From positions 62,001 through 126,000 of the forward strand of contig NZ_WTYM01000058.1 in assembly GCF_009827435.1 (NCBI RefSeq): 64,000 bases of DNA, in the 5' to 3' direction. The DNA is from Croceibacterium salegens (GTDB taxonomy: Bacteria; Pseudomonadota; Alphaproteobacteria; Sphingomonadales; Sphingomonadaceae). The notes under the pieces were generated by a model that saw only the letters and a list, made by a program, of their open reading frames with translations, was not told where the DNA came from and ran no database searches. The position numbers were made by a program, and so were the translations under genes. Positions 16,972-27,210 of the stretch are shown one piece after another; position 1 is the first letter of the stretch; the number at the start of each line of letters is the position of its first letter.

Positions 16972-19900
16972 ATGTTTCAATCAGACCTGTTTCCCGCCGG
17001 CGAGCAAATGTCGTCAGTGCCATTGGCTTACGCTGTCGGCGCCAGGATTGCCGCGCTTCTTGCTTCGGGACGTCATCTTTCCCGTGCCGACATTTCCGGG
17101 CTGTTCGCCGATGAGACCGGCGTGCTGGACTGGGGAAGCGCCTGGACAATCGATGACTACAACAACGCGGTCGAGATCGGCGCGCTACTCTGGCTTCGGA
17201 AGTCCTCACGCATCGATTTGGCGACAAGCGTGCACGAAGCCGACGCGCGGTTCGACTGGCTCGAAGCAGCCTTGCCGACCCGGCACGTGCGCAGCGAGGC
17301 GCAGATCCAGCTCCAGCAGTTCTCGACCCCGCCGATGCTGGCCTGGCTTATGGCAAAGGCCGCAGCTATCGCTTCGCACGACACGCTACTCGAACCGTCC
17401 GCAGGCAATGGCGCACTTGCGCTTTGGGGCAGCGTCCAGAACGCTTCGCTGCTGCTCAACGAGATCGATCCGGCAAGACGAGACGGCCTAAGCCACATCT
17501 TCCCTTCGGCCGCGATCACCGCGCATGACGGGGAACTGATCGCCGACCTGCATCGTGACCCTGTTCCGTCGGTCGTGTTGATGAACCCGCCATTCGCCCG
17601 CAGTCAGGAGCGCGGCAACGACGGCGAGACGGCGCAGCGCCATCTGCGCAGTGCAAACCGGGCATCAGCCGCTGTGGCGAGGATTGTCGCCATCATGCCC
17701 GAAGGATTCAATGCTTCCACGTTCGCCAAGGCACAGGACGAAGCGTCGCTGCTCCTCGATGTCCGGCTGCAGCAGATGTTTCGCAGGACGGGGACGGGGA
17801 TCGCCGTTCGCTTGGTCGTGTTCGACAAGACGCCGACAGCGCCTGAGTCAGCGATCACCGGAGATACCGCCGACCTGATCGGACTCCACGAGCTTATCAC
17901 TGCGCTTCAGCCCCGTGCGCAGACATCGGGCAACATTCATCGTCTTCCAGTCGGCAAACCTGTGCGCCTTGTGGGCAAGACCTCAACGCATCGCGCGCCA
18001 GTCCGGCCGGTAGCACCATTCGCTGCGACACCAGCAGCTAGGGCGAATGCGATCGACCTTGCCTATTCGGTCCTCGCCGACCCCGCGCCGGTACCCGAAC
18101 AGACCGGCATCTACCTGCCTTACCGGCCCAGCCGCATCGCCTTCGAAGATGCGCCGGTCCATCCCACCCCGCTCGTGGAATCGGTTGCCATGGGTTCGGT
18201 CACGGCACCGCAGCCCGAAGTGCGGCCGCTTCTCCCTGCAGGCTGGCAAGCCGATGGCCTGCTGTCCGAAGCACAATGCGAGACACTGGTCTACGCCGCC
18301 CAGGCATTTGCGCGCGATCTTCCGGGTCAGTTCAAGATCAGCCAGGAAGGCACCTCGCTCGAACTGTCCGAAGACGGGCACGCATTCCGCCAAGGCTTTT
18401 TTCTTGGCGACGGAACCGGAGCGGGCAAGGGACGGCAGATCGCGGCGGTCATCATGGACCGCTGGCTCGCAGGCGAGCGCCGCCATGTGTGGATCACCAA
18501 GAACGAGGCGCTGCTTGAAGATGCGCGCCGCGACTGGGAGGCGCTTGGCGGGCTGCCGCTCGATCTCCAGCCACTATCCCGCTGGAAACTCGGCCACCCT
18601 GTAACGATGTCCGAAGGCATCCTCTTCGTCACCTACCCAACGCTGCGCTCGGGGCGCGCTGAGGATACGCGGCTCGACCAGATCCTTGCCTGGGCGGGCG
18701 AGGATTTCGATGGCGTGATCGCTTTCGACGAAGCCCACGCAATGGCCAATGCGCTCGGGGGCTCTTCAACCCGCGGCAAGGTCAAGGGCTCCGAACAAGG
18801 GATGGCGGGCCTCAGGTTGCAGAACCATCTCCCGCGCGCCCGCGTACTCTACGCGTCCGCCACAGGTGCCTCAGACATCGCCAATCTCGGCTATACTTCC
18901 CGGCTTGGCCTATGGGGACCCGAGACCGCCTTTCCGACCCACGAGGCGTTCATGACCGAGATCCGCGCTGGCGGCGTCGCGGCGATGGAGCTCGTCGCCC
19001 GCGACCTCAAGGCCCAGGGACTCTACCTTGCCCGTGCCCTGTCCTTCGCCGGGGTCGAATACGAGATCCTCGAGCACTGCCTGACTGAAGCGCAGGTTCG
19101 GATTTACGATGCCTATGCCGATGCCTGGGCGATCATTCACCGCAACCTCGAAGCTGCGCTCGAAGCAACCCGCGTGGTCGACGAGGACAGCGGCGACACG
19201 CTCAACCGCAACGCCAAGGCTGCGGCGCTGTCGATCTTCGAAGGCACCAAGCAGCGCTTCTTTGCCCAGCTCCTGCTTTCGATAAAATTGCCGAGCCTGA
19301 TCCCCGCGATGGAAGCAGCTCTTGGCGAAAACCATTCGGTTGTCGTGCAGCTGGTTTCGACCGCCGAGGCCATGCTCGACCGGCGCCTTGCCGACCTATC
19401 CGATGAGGAACGCGAAGCGCTCGATATCGATCTGTCCCCGCGTGAATACGTCATCGACTACCTCGCCAAGAGCTTTCCGGTGCGATTGATGCAGGTCTTC
19501 GCAGACGAGGATGGCAATCTTCGCTCCGAGGCGATGAGCGACGAGGAGGGCAATCCGGTTTTCTGCCCGCGCGCCATTGCCGCGCGTGACGCGTTGATCG
19601 AGCAGCTCTGCGCACTGCCGCCCATCGCCACTGCGCTTGACGCGATCATCGAGCACTTCGGAACCGAGTCCGTGGCCGAGGTCACTGGCCGGACCCGCAG
19701 GCTGGTATCGGGCCGCGATGGTCAGCAACGCCTCGAACGGCGAACCCCGAGCGCCAATGTCGCCGAAGCGCAAAGCTTCATGGAAGGGAGCAAACGCATC
19801 CTCGTCTTCTCGGATGCGGGCGGGACGGGGCGTTCCTATCATGCCGACTCGGGCGCCAGGAACCAGCAGCGCCGGGTTCACTTCCTGCTTGAACCGGGAT

Positions 19901-21219
19901 GGCGCGCCGACAACGCCATCCAGGGTCTTGGTCGCACGAACCGCACCAATCAGGCCTCGGCCCCGCTCTTCCGGCCGGTAACCACCGACGTGAAGGGCGA
20001 GCGCCGGTTCATCTCGACTATTGCGCGAAGGCTCGACGCTTTGGGCGCGCTGACGCGCGGCCAGCGCCAGACCGGCGGACAGAACCTGTTCGACCCGGCC
20101 GACAATCTCGAAAGCGACTATGCGCGCGACGCGCTCAGCCGCTGGTTCCAGCTGCTCTATGACGGCAAGCTCGAAGCCACGACCTTCGGTAATTTTGTCG
20201 AGCGCACCGGCCTCCGGCTTGAAAATCCTGATGGCGGGCTGACCGACAATCTCCCCACCATCCAGCGCTGGCTGAACCGCATTCTTGCGCTGCCGATCGC
20301 GCTCCAGAACGCAATCTTCGATGAATATCTCGACCTCGTCGAAGCGCGGATCGAAGCTGCGCGTGAAGCCGGAACGCTCGACCAGGGACTGGAGACCGTC
20401 AAGGTCGATCACTTCACGGTCCTTGCAGATGAACTCCTGCGCACCGACCCCGTAACCGGAGCGGAGACCCGGCTAGTCTCGCTCGAAGTGTCGAGGCACC
20501 TTCGGCCTCTAAGCTTGCAACGCCTGGTGCGGATGCACGAGATTGGCAGCCCGCACGCGATACCGATGCGCAATGCGCGCTCGGGCAAGGTTGCGCTGTC
20601 GGTTCCTGCCCGGCGCCTCATCGCCGACGACGGGGCCGTGATCGAACGCCGCCGCCTGCTGCGACCGCTCAAGTCCGCGAACTGGACGCTTGAGGCACTC
20701 GGTGAAAGCCACTGGGAAGAAATTGGCGTTGCTGCGTTCACCAGCGCATGGCGGACCGAGGAAGAAGAGGCGGCCAAGTCACCGGTAACTGAGCGCGTCC
20801 ATCTCGCCACCGGGCTGCTGCTTCCGGTCTGGAAGCGCCTGCCCGGCGATCATGTCCGCGTCACCCGGCTCGTTGCCGATGACGGCCAGTCGATCATCGG
20901 CCGCGAGGTGCTCGATATCGATCTCGCTGCAATCGCCGATACCTTTGGCCTCTCCGGAGTTACCGGACCATCACCGGAGCAGATCGGCGACCTCGTCCTA
21001 GTCAGTGGCAAGCCGCTGGGCCTCGCTAGCCACGATCCACTCACCGTGAAGCGCTCGCTGGTCGGCGGCGAACAGCGCCTTGAACTGACCGGGTTCTCGC
21101 CTGATCGGCTCGACTGGTACAAGAACAAGGGCTGCTTCACCGAGATCATCCGCTATCGCACGCGCCTGTTCGTCCCGGTGTCGAGAGCCTCGTCGGTCCT
21201 CCCCGCGCTTGCCGCCTGA
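16972..21219 (+). CDS. Methyltransferase/strawberry-notch helicase fusion
   Basis: A 1415-residue protein. Residues about 110-300 form an N6-adenine methyltransferase-like domain (LLEPSAGNGALAL and the catalytic-type NPPF in VLMNPPFARS). A strawberry-notch-type superfamily 2 ATPase follows, with Walker A GDGTGAGKGRQIAAV, DEAH box VIAFDEAHAMANAL and motif VI-like QGLGRTNRTNQA. Such large fusions are typical of plasmids, ICEs and phages and are thought to modify or protect incoming DNA, but none is well characterised. The ATG at 16972 follows AGGAGG; an upstream start at 16945 lacks one. Confidence 0.85.
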   Translation: MFQSDLFPAGEQMSSVPLAYAVGARIAALLASGRHLSRADISGLFADETGVLDWGSAWTIDDYNNAVEIGALLWLRKSSRIDLATSVHEADARFDWLEAALPTRHVRSEAQIQLQQFSTPPMLAWLMAKAAAIASHDTLLEPSAGNGALALWGSVQNASLLLNEIDPARRDGLSHIFPSAAITAHDGELIADLHRDPVPSVVLMNPPFARSQERGNDGETAQRHLRSANRASAAVARIVAIMPEGFNASTFAKAQDEASLLLDVRLQQMFRRTGTGIAVRLVVFDKTPTAPESAITGDTADLIGLHELITALQPRAQTSGNIHRLPVGKPVRLVGKTSTHRAPVRPVAPFAATPAARANAIDLAYSVLADPAPVPEQTGIYLPYRPSRIAFEDAPVHPTPLVESVAMGSVTAPQPEVRPLLPAGWQADGLLSEAQCETLVYAAQAFARDLPGQFKISQEGTSLELSEDGHAFRQGFFLGDGTGAGKGRQIAAVIMDRWLAGERRHVWITKNEALLEDARRDWEALGGLPLDLQPLSRWKLGHPVTMSEGILFVTYPTLRSGRAEDTRLDQILAWAGEDFDGVIAFDEAHAMANALGGSSTRGKVKGSEQGMAGLRLQNHLPRARVLYASATGASDIANLGYTSRLGLWGPETAFPTHEAFMTEIRAGGVAAMELVARDLKAQGLYLARALSFAGVEYEILEHCLTEAQVRIYDAYADAWAIIHRNLEAALEATRVVDEDSGDTLNRNAKAAALSIFEGTKQRFFAQLLLSIKLPSLIPAMEAALGENHSVVVQLVSTAEAMLDRRLADLSDEEREALDIDLSPREYVIDYLAKSFPVRLMQVFADEDGNLRSEAMSDEEGNPVFCPRAIAARDALIEQLCALPPIATALDAIIEHFGTESVAEVTGRTRRLVSGRDGQQRLERRTPSANVAEAQSFMEGSKRILVFSDAGGTGRSYHADSGARNQQRRVHFLLEPGWRADNAIQGLGRTNRTNQASAPLFRPVTTDVKGERRFISTIARRLDALGALTRGQRQTGGQNLFDPADNLESDYARDALSRWFQLLYDGKLEATTFGNFVERTGLRLENPDGGLTDNLPTIQRWLNRILALPIALQNAIFDEYLDLVEARIEAAREAGTLDQGLETVKVDHFTVLADELLRTDPVTGAETRLVSLEVSRHLRPLSLQRLVRMHEIGSPHAIPMRNARSGKVALSVPARRLIADDGAVIERRRLLRPLKSANWTLEALGESHWEEIGVAAFTSAWRTEEEEAAKSPVTERVHLATGLLLPVWKRLPGDHVRVTRLVADDGQSIIGREVLDIDLAAIADTFGLSGVTGPSPEQIGDLVLVSGKPLGLASHDPLTVKRSLVGGEQRLELTGFSPDRLDWYKNKGCFTEIIRYRTRLFVPVSRASSVLPALAA

Positions 21220-21323
21220 TCTCTCAGACTGACCCCAATCTCAGAATGAGAGTGGAGGGAGCCCTTTGGGCTTGTGGGCCTCGTGATCCTCACCTGCGCC
21301 TTCATTCCATCAGGAGAACACCC
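21220..21323 (+). promoter_or_regulatory. Structured leader of the parB-like gene
   Basis: The 104-bp leader holds a hairpin AGCCC-TTT-GGGCT (21260-21272), CTCTCA (21221-21226) facing TGAGAG (21247-21252), and GAATGA (21244-21249) complementary to TCATTC (21302-21307), just before the ribosome-binding site AGGAG. Its first part closely resembles the ardC leader (GGAGGGAGC..TTTG). No long anti-ribosome-binding-site stretch is seen here, unlike the other leaders. Confidence 0.4.
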
Positions 21324-23315
21324 ATGATCCAGTCGATTCCCTTGAAGAAGCTCGTCCCGAGCCCGCGCAACGTTCGCAAGTCGAGCGACGTGCTGGCCGA
21401 CCTCCAGCTGCGGGCAGACATTGCTGCGCGCGGCCTGCTGCAGAACCTTGTCGTGCGCAAAGGAAAGCGCGGCAAGTTCGAAGTCGAGGCCGGCGGTCGC
21501 CGGCTCGCCGCGCTGCAGGCACTGGCAGAAGAAAGCACCTTGCCCGCAAACCACGAGGTCACCTGTCTCGTCATTGAAGGCGAGGAAAGCGAAGTGCGCG
21601 AAGCCAGCCTTGCCGAGAACTTCCAGCGTCTCGCAATGAATCCGGCCGACGAGGCGCAGGCCTTCGCTTCCATCATCGAGGCGGGAGTTACCCCTGAAGA
21701 CGTGGCGCGTCGCTTCGGCCTCACCGTCCGGTTCGTCGAAGGGCGTTTGCGTTTGGCAAGTCTCGCACCCTGCGTCTTCGAAGCGCTCGCCGAAGGCACG
21801 ATCACGCTCGACATGGCCAAGGCCTACGGCGCGATTTCCGACGTGGAGCGCCAGGCGCATGTCTATGCAGAGTTGCAAGACGCCTGGTACCAGATCACGC
21901 CCGACACGATCCGCCGCATGGTGCTCGACGCCACGGTGCGCGGTTCCGATCCGCGAGCTGTCCTCGTCGGACGCGACGCCTACCTCGCCGCAGGTGGCCG
22001 GATCGAGCGCGAACTGTTCGACGATGATGCCAGCGAGAGCTGGATCGATGTCGCGCTGCTTGAGGACCTCGCGCACAAGGCCATGGAAGAGGCAGCAGAA
22101 AAGACCGCGCTTGAATATGGCCTTGCCTGGGTTCGTCCGACCCTTGGCAACTACGTCAGCCATGACCTTGTTGAAGGTCTCGGTCGCTTGCCCTGCGAGC
22201 CTGCGCCAATGACCGAACAGGAAGTGCAGGAACTCGGCGAGCTCGAGGCCGACTATGACCGCGTCGCCGCTGTGCTCGAAGATGAAGACAGCGACGAAGA
22301 TGAGGTCGCCAAGGCCGAGAAGGAACTGGTGGTGATCGACCGCGCCATGCGCGCGCTCAATGATCGTCCCCCCGTGCTTGCCGACGAGCTGAAAGCCGAG
22401 GCCGGTGCCTTCCTCGTCCTTTCGCGCAATGGCGAACCGACCTTGGTCCCGCAGTTCTATATCGAGACCGAAGTCATCGCTGATGAAGGCGTGGTCGAGG
22501 CCATTGAAGAGAGCGGAGCGACGAAGGCAAAGGGGAGCTCGCTCTCCCAGCGCCTCCTCGACGAACTCGCGATGCAGCGCCGCGATATCCTGGCGATCCA
22601 TCTCGCCAACGATCCGGCTTTGGCGCTCGACTTCATGGTCTTCACACTCGCCGATGCCGATGGACACGACTGGCGCGCCAAGAAAGCATCGACACTTGTC
22701 GGCTCGATCGCATCCGGCCCGGTTGCCGGATTTGAGGCCAAGGATGCTCCGGCAAGTGCTGCCCTGGCCGAGTTCGCAGGATCGCTCGATGAAAGCTGGC
22801 GCTTGGGCGAGAGCGATGTCGAGCGGTTCGCAAGGTTCCGGGCGCTTTCCGACGAGGCACGTTCAGCCTGGCTTGGCCATGTCGTTTCGCGCACTTTAAT
22901 TGCCAGTCTTGCCTGCGAAGGCGAGCGCTCGGTGCCGCTGCACGAGGCGCTAGGCTCACTGCTCGAAATCGAGACCGCGCATTGGTGGCGTCCCACGGCA
23001 GCCAACTACTTCGACCGCGTGGCCAAGGCCCGCACGCTCGAAGCACTCGATGCCGCCGGCGGTCCGGAATTGGTCAGTCGCTATGCTGCCTCGAAGAAGG
23101 CCGAACTGGCGAGCGCTGCCGAGCGCATTTTCTCGGGCAACTTCATCGGCGAGGCCGAGGTCAAGGAACGGGCGCAGGCATGGGTTCCTTCGATCATGCG
23201 GTTCACTGATGAGGGCGTTCCAGCCGATCTCGAGGAAGCTGCGTCGATTGATGACGAAGCCGACGAAACGGTCAGCGACGAGGTGACCGATGAGATTGCC
23301 GAGCAGGCTGCCTGA
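21324..23315 (+). CDS. ParB/RepB-like DNA-binding protein
   Basis: A 663-residue protein with a ParB/Spo0J N-terminal domain: SIPLKKLVPSPRNVRKS, GLLQNLVVRKG, the GGRRLAALQAL box and REASLAENFQRLAMNPADEAQAF, followed by a helix-turn-helix (PEDVARRFGLTVRFVEGRLRLA). The C-terminal 400 residues are acidic and specific to this family. No parA neighbour exists, so chromosome-type segregation is unlikely. Long orphan ParB-like proteins in ICEs and plasmids often sit with antirestriction genes; some have nuclease or transcription roles. The ATG at 21324 follows AGGAG. Confidence 0.85.
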   Translation: MIQSIPLKKLVPSPRNVRKSSDVLADLQLRADIAARGLLQNLVVRKGKRGKFEVEAGGRRLAALQALAEESTLPANHEVTCLVIEGEESEVREASLAENFQRLAMNPADEAQAFASIIEAGVTPEDVARRFGLTVRFVEGRLRLASLAPCVFEALAEGTITLDMAKAYGAISDVERQAHVYAELQDAWYQITPDTIRRMVLDATVRGSDPRAVLVGRDAYLAAGGRIERELFDDDASESWIDVALLEDLAHKAMEEAAEKTALEYGLAWVRPTLGNYVSHDLVEGLGRLPCEPAPMTEQEVQELGELEADYDRVAAVLEDEDSDEDEVAKAEKELVVIDRAMRALNDRPPVLADELKAEAGAFLVLSRNGEPTLVPQFYIETEVIADEGVVEAIEESGATKAKGSSLSQRLLDELAMQRRDILAIHLANDPALALDFMVFTLADADGHDWRAKKASTLVGSIASGPVAGFEAKDAPASAALAEFAGSLDESWRLGESDVERFARFRALSDEARSAWLGHVVSRTLIASLACEGERSVPLHEALGSLLEIETAHWWRPTAANYFDRVAKARTLEALDAAGGPELVSRYAASKKAELASAAERIFSGNFIGEAEVKERAQAWVPSIMRFTDEGVPADLEEAASIDDEADETVSDEVTDEIAEQAA

Positions 23316-23345
23316 CCCCTCCTGACAGGTCCAGGTCACTCGGCG

Positions 23346-23385
23346 GGCGGTCCGTCCCAATCGGGACGGGCCGCCTTTTCTATTT
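23346..23385 (+). terminator. Factor-independent terminator after the parB-like gene
   Basis: A 13-bp stem (GGCGGTCCGTCCC, 23346-23358, with GGGACGGGCCGCC, 23363-23375; one T-G pair) closes a 4-base loop AATC and is followed by TTTTCTATTT. This is a classical intrinsic terminator 31 bp after the stop codon. Confidence 0.85.
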
Positions 23386-23427
23386 CAAGTCTTGGTTCGT
23401 AAACGGACCTTCCAATCCTCAATTGCG

Positions 23428-23458
23428 AATGTCCGCCTGAGACCCAAAAGCGGACGTT
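23428..23458. repeat. Isolated inverted repeat, possible REP-like element
   Basis: AATGTCCGC (23428-23436) faces GCGGACGTT (23450-23458) with one mismatch and a 13-base loop containing GACCCAAAA. It lies in a 180-bp gap between the terminator and the PepSY gene. I recall similar GTCCGC..GCGGAC palindromes scattered in sphingomonad genomes, which cannot be checked here. A terminator for the minus-strand PepSY gene is the alternative. Confidence 0.4.
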
Positions 23459-23495
23459 GGATCAGGGCGATAAAGGAGTCACTTTACTTCCGTGC

Positions 23496-24941
23496 TCAAG
23501 CTCCGCTCGGTCGCCTTAGGCGTTTCCAGCCGATGTAGACTGCGGTCACAGAGCTGATCAGCCCGAAGAGGGACATCAGCCAGATAAGAAGCTCTCGCGC
23601 GGGCGATGTGCTTAGCAAGAGGTTCAAATCCCAACGGTGGAAGAGGTCAAAAAGCCAACGATAGGTCCGACGGCGAGAATCGGATTGCGAGAGCAGTTCG
23701 CCGGTTTCGTGCGCAATATGCACCCAGTTCTCGTCTGGATCGTCGAAGCGGAACCGCAGAACAGGTAACTGCACATTGCCATCCACCGCATACCAGTATG
23801 CGTCGGGCTCAATCAGAGTCTCTGCGGATAGAATCTGCGATCCCGGCACCAACTTTGACGCAGCCTGGTGTAGCTGCTGATAATTCAAATCTAGTGGCTT
23901 GAATGAGGACGCATCCAAAACAAGATCGCTTATTCCTGGCTGCTGGATGCGAAGCAGCGCTTGCCCCGCAGCCGAGGTGACAATCACCCTGCGAGCGCTG
24001 CCCGCAAGTGGTTTCAGAGCAGCCAAGTCAGGATTGGGCAGTTGCTCAGCCCCGCTATAGGCACGGACCGCTTCGGGAGACACGCCTTCGCTGGCAAACA
24101 GCCGCCATGGGTCCACCGACAGCCATCCCGAGAATATCCAAAGCAGTAGGAAAGCGCTGCCTAACAGGCCGGACACGTGGTGCCATTTCATCCATCCGCG
24201 ATAGGGCGTCATCTTGCCGCCGCTGAAACGTCTCCTGCCCATCCGTACACGCGTCAGGCCGATCCAGATGCCCGTAAAGGCTACTATGATGCAGGGGCCG
24301 GACACCCACATGACGACCTGTCGCCAGAGCGGCTGGTCTTCGCGCAGGGCTCTGGGGTAGAGCCAGTGCGGGATCGATCCGAGCCAGTTCCAGAAACGCT
24401 CACGTGCATCGGTGTCGAGCACGACCGATCCATCGGTGGACGATATGTAGAGCACCTGACCTGCGTCGCCCGCCAGTTCCGCCTTCCAGAGCGGACGGTG
24501 GGCATCATATCCGCCCGGGACGCTCCATTGGTCGTTATGGATGAGGCGAATGTCGGAGACATTGGCTTGGCCAAATCCTTCAGCGATCTCGCGCGCCTCT
24601 TCCTTACCCGCACCCGCGGCAATCTCACCGGTATCTGCCCAAATGGAAGAGGGCACGCCATCCCATGGCGAGAGCCTCCAGATGGGCCGATCGCCACGCA
24701 TTTCCAGTTTGATCTCACGCAGATCGGAAGTTGCGCCTTCTGAGGAATAGGGACCGTACTCGACTTGCTCCAATCCAATTGGTGGCAGCCCTTCGAGCTG
24801 CTCCTCCGCATCGAGCGAAGGAAACGGCACGTAAAGCATGACCAACCCGGATACGAACCACAGCACGAACAACAGACAGGTCGCGATCCCTATCCAGCGA
24901 TGGACGAAATAGAGCCAGTACTTGATTGTCCGCCAGTTCAC
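23496..24941 (-). CDS. PepSY-associated transmembrane protein
   Basis: A 481-residue inner-membrane protein of the PepSY-TM family. The first helix carries the family mark YFVHRWIGIATCLLFVLWFVSGLVM; further helices lie near residues 205-225, 255-275 and 445-470 (WLMSLFGLISSVTAVYIGW), with periplasmic PepSY-like segments between. Homologues paired with TonB receptors (FoxB/FsrB-type) reduce or process iron-siderophore complexes in the periplasm. It starts 9 bp after the receptor gene on the same strand, so it is one operon and probably acts on the same ferric ligand. Confidence 0.85.
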   Translation of the reverse strand: MNWRTIKYWLYFVHRWIGIATCLLFVLWFVSGLVMLYVPFPSLDAEEQLEGLPPIGLEQVEYGPYSSEGATSDLREIKLEMRGDRPIWRLSPWDGVPSSIWADTGEIAAGAGKEEAREIAEGFGQANVSDIRLIHNDQWSVPGGYDAHRPLWKAELAGDAGQVLYISSTDGSVVLDTDARERFWNWLGSIPHWLYPRALREDQPLWRQVVMWVSGPCIIVAFTGIWIGLTRVRMGRRRFSGGKMTPYRGWMKWHHVSGLLGSAFLLLWIFSGWLSVDPWRLFASEGVSPEAVRAYSGAEQLPNPDLAALKPLAGSARRVIVTSAAGQALLRIQQPGISDLVLDASSFKPLDLNYQQLHQAASKLVPGSQILSAETLIEPDAYWYAVDGNVQLPVLRFRFDDPDENWVHIAHETGELLSQSDSRRRTYRWLFDLFHRWDLNLLLSTSPARELLIWLMSLFGLISSVTAVYIGWKRLRRPSGA

Positions 24942-24950
24942 GTTTGGCGA

Positions 24951-27134
24951 TCAGAAGCTGGCACGCAAAGCGACGTCCACTGAACGTGGTCGGCCCAGAA
25001 TCCATTGCTCGTTGCCATAGGTGGTGAATGCGTAATCCTTATTGAGCACGTTTTGCAGGTTTACACTGAGCGCCAGACTGGGCGTCAGCGCATAGGATGC
25101 GCCCAAATCTACGACTGTGAAGGCGGGGACACGGAAATTGTTGCCGTTGTCAGTGAAGCGACGCCCGACATAGCGAAGGTTTGCGTGCGTCGAGAGACGA
25201 TCCCCGCTCGCCCAGCGCAGTTCGAGGTTCGCGGATGCTTCAGGCACGCCAGCGGGAGTGTTGCCTTCGAACCCGGCAAACTCGTCAAAGTTCGCATCGA
25301 GGATTGTGCCATTGGCCGAAATGCCAAAGCCCGCAGGCAATTGCACATCGACGCTCGCTTCAATTCCTTGTGAAGACCGTTGCCCGACCTGGTCGATCGC
25401 ACCACCCGGCACGGTCTGGGTAAAGAGGTTCTGCTTCACCAGCCTGTAAGCTGCGAGGGTGAAGCTGCCATTGCCGTCAAGGAACAGACCCTTCACGCCC
25501 GCCTCATACTGGTAGCCATCGGCATAGGTGAGTTGGAACTGGCTGGACGAACCCGAAAAGGTGGTCAATGTGCCGAGTGGATCGACCGCGGTCGAATATT
25601 GCGCATAGAGCGAGAGGTTCTCGGAAGGCTGGTAGACCGCGCCTACGCGCCATGTCGTGCTGGAGAGCTTCTTGTAGGCTGCCGTCCCGCCGTTAAGTGC
25701 AGGCGTATCGCCGACGATGGTGGTTCCGGTTGCATCGTAGACCCAGTTCCAGCGTCCGACCTTGTTTTCTTCATGCCGGATGCCTGCGACGAACGAAATC
25801 TGTTCGGTAATCGCAATGCGATCCTCGGCGTAGATTGCCCAGGTCCTGGTATCGGTATGATAGCGCGGGATCAGGCCGACGGTGTCGAGGAACTGGCCCG
25901 GATCAAACCCGGTGATCGCCACCTCGTCTTCCTGATAGTCCGATGCGAACTGGTGGGAATAGTTCAGTTTGAAGTAGTTGACGTCGTAGCCGATGAGCAA
26001 GTCATTGCTGGCGATGTCTGCCAGGTCGCTCGCGATTGTGACGTAGCCCTGGCTGCCATACTGATCGACGTCGTGAATGATGCCGTAATTGTCGGCACGA
26101 TAGATGTTGCCCGGCGTGCCAAAACCAACACCATTGGGGCAATTGCCGTCATCGGCGATCCAGCAATAGGTTTCCAGATTGCGCCAGATACGGTTGGAGG
26201 TGAGGTAGTAGGCGGTGTTGGCAAGGCTGACCTTGTCGCTCACCTGCCAATCCATAGTGAGGGCAGTTCTGTTGTCGCGATAGCGCATGGTGGAATCGCC
26301 GACGTTGTAATTCTCGTGGCGGATTGATTTGTCGAGTTCGCCATCGATCAGCGGTGTTCCGAAATATCTGGTCGGCTTGTTGTTGCCAAAATCATTGCGC
26401 AGCGTGAGGGTGAAGTCGTCAGTCGGGGCAAACTCCAGGGCACCCGATATCGCGAGATTTTCGCTTTCCCCACGATCAACAAAACCGTCGGATTCGCGAT
26501 AGGAAACATCGGCGCGGAAAGCGAACATGTCGCTCAATGGTCCGCCAACACCCGCAGCTGCATGCCAGGTGTTTTGCGATCCGTAGCCGACCTCAGCATC
26601 CAGTTCGAATGCTTCGGAATTCGGGCCCCTGGGAATGACGTTCACGACACCGCCAAGCGCGCCCTGACCAAAGAGTACCGATGCTGGTCCGCTCAAGACT
26701 TCGATCCGTTCGACATTCCAGGGGTCGGAGGGAAAGGAGATCGAGCCATTATTGGGGAAGAGGCGTACGCCATCATAGAGCTGCAGGACCGAACCCTGGC
26801 CGCTGAATCCGCGCACAGCGAACGTTAGCCCGGCATTGCCAGGGTTGCCCGAATTGGTCACACCTGGAGCGCGAGACACGGCATCGACAATCGCCAAATC
26901 GCCTCGCGCGCGAATGTCGTCACCAGTAACCACGTTGACGGTGGCTGGAGTTTCGAGAATTGACATGTCCAGCCTGCTGCCAGTTGGGCTTTCCTGGGTC
27001 AGCGCCTGCTCGCGCTCGCCGGTAACGATAATCCGGTTTTCTTCATCACTCTCCTGCGCAAAAGCCACGGATGGCAGTGCCATCGCCAGAACAATCAGAG
27101 AGGTTGAACACAAGGATACGCGTTTCATATACAT
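24951..27134 (-). CDS. TonB-dependent siderophore receptor
   Basis: An outer-membrane receptor of about 727 residues. A signal peptide (MKRVSLCSTSLIVLAMALPSVAFAQ) precedes a plug domain (NVVTGDDIRARGDLAIVDAVSRAPGV; VERIEVLSGPASVLFGQGALGGVVNV) and a long beta-barrel ending with aromatic Phe (VDVALRASF). The C-terminal LSVNLQNVLNKDYAFTTYGNEQWILGRPRS matches ferrichrome/FhuA-type receptors. It would import a ferric siderophore with TonB. The start is either Met at 27134 or 27128. The chromosome-like iron cargo in an ICE is an accessory gain for the host. Confidence 0.9.
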   Translation of the reverse strand: MYMKRVSLCSTSLIVLAMALPSVAFAQESDEENRIIVTGEREQALTQESPTGSRLDMSILETPATVNVVTGDDIRARGDLAIVDAVSRAPGVTNSGNPGNAGLTFAVRGFSGQGSVLQLYDGVRLFPNNGSISFPSDPWNVERIEVLSGPASVLFGQGALGGVVNVIPRGPNSEAFELDAEVGYGSQNTWHAAAGVGGPLSDMFAFRADVSYRESDGFVDRGESENLAISGALEFAPTDDFTLTLRNDFGNNKPTRYFGTPLIDGELDKSIRHENYNVGDSTMRYRDNRTALTMDWQVSDKVSLANTAYYLTSNRIWRNLETYCWIADDGNCPNGVGFGTPGNIYRADNYGIIHDVDQYGSQGYVTIASDLADIASNDLLIGYDVNYFKLNYSHQFASDYQEDEVAITGFDPGQFLDTVGLIPRYHTDTRTWAIYAEDRIAITEQISFVAGIRHEENKVGRWNWVYDATGTTIVGDTPALNGGTAAYKKLSSTTWRVGAVYQPSENLSLYAQYSTAVDPLGTLTTFSGSSSQFQLTYADGYQYEAGVKGLFLDGNGSFTLAAYRLVKQNLFTQTVPGGAIDQVGQRSSQGIEASVDVQLPAGFGISANGTILDANFDEFAGFEGNTPAGVPEASANLELRWASGDRLSTHANLRYVGRRFTDNGNNFRVPAFTVVDLGASYALTPSLALSVNLQNVLNKDYAFTTYGNEQWILGRPRSVDVALRASF

Positions 27135-27210
27135 CGGTAGGCCAGCCTTTGAGCAAACAGGCCGATTTGTCCGGCCCAACATTGCCGGCGCTCAATACGG
27201 ACCGCGCACG

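Noticed and set aside
21153-22667. Long minus-strand open frame opposite the parB-like gene
   Set aside because: No protein-like conserved motif; the opposite strand encodes clear ParB motifs throughout.
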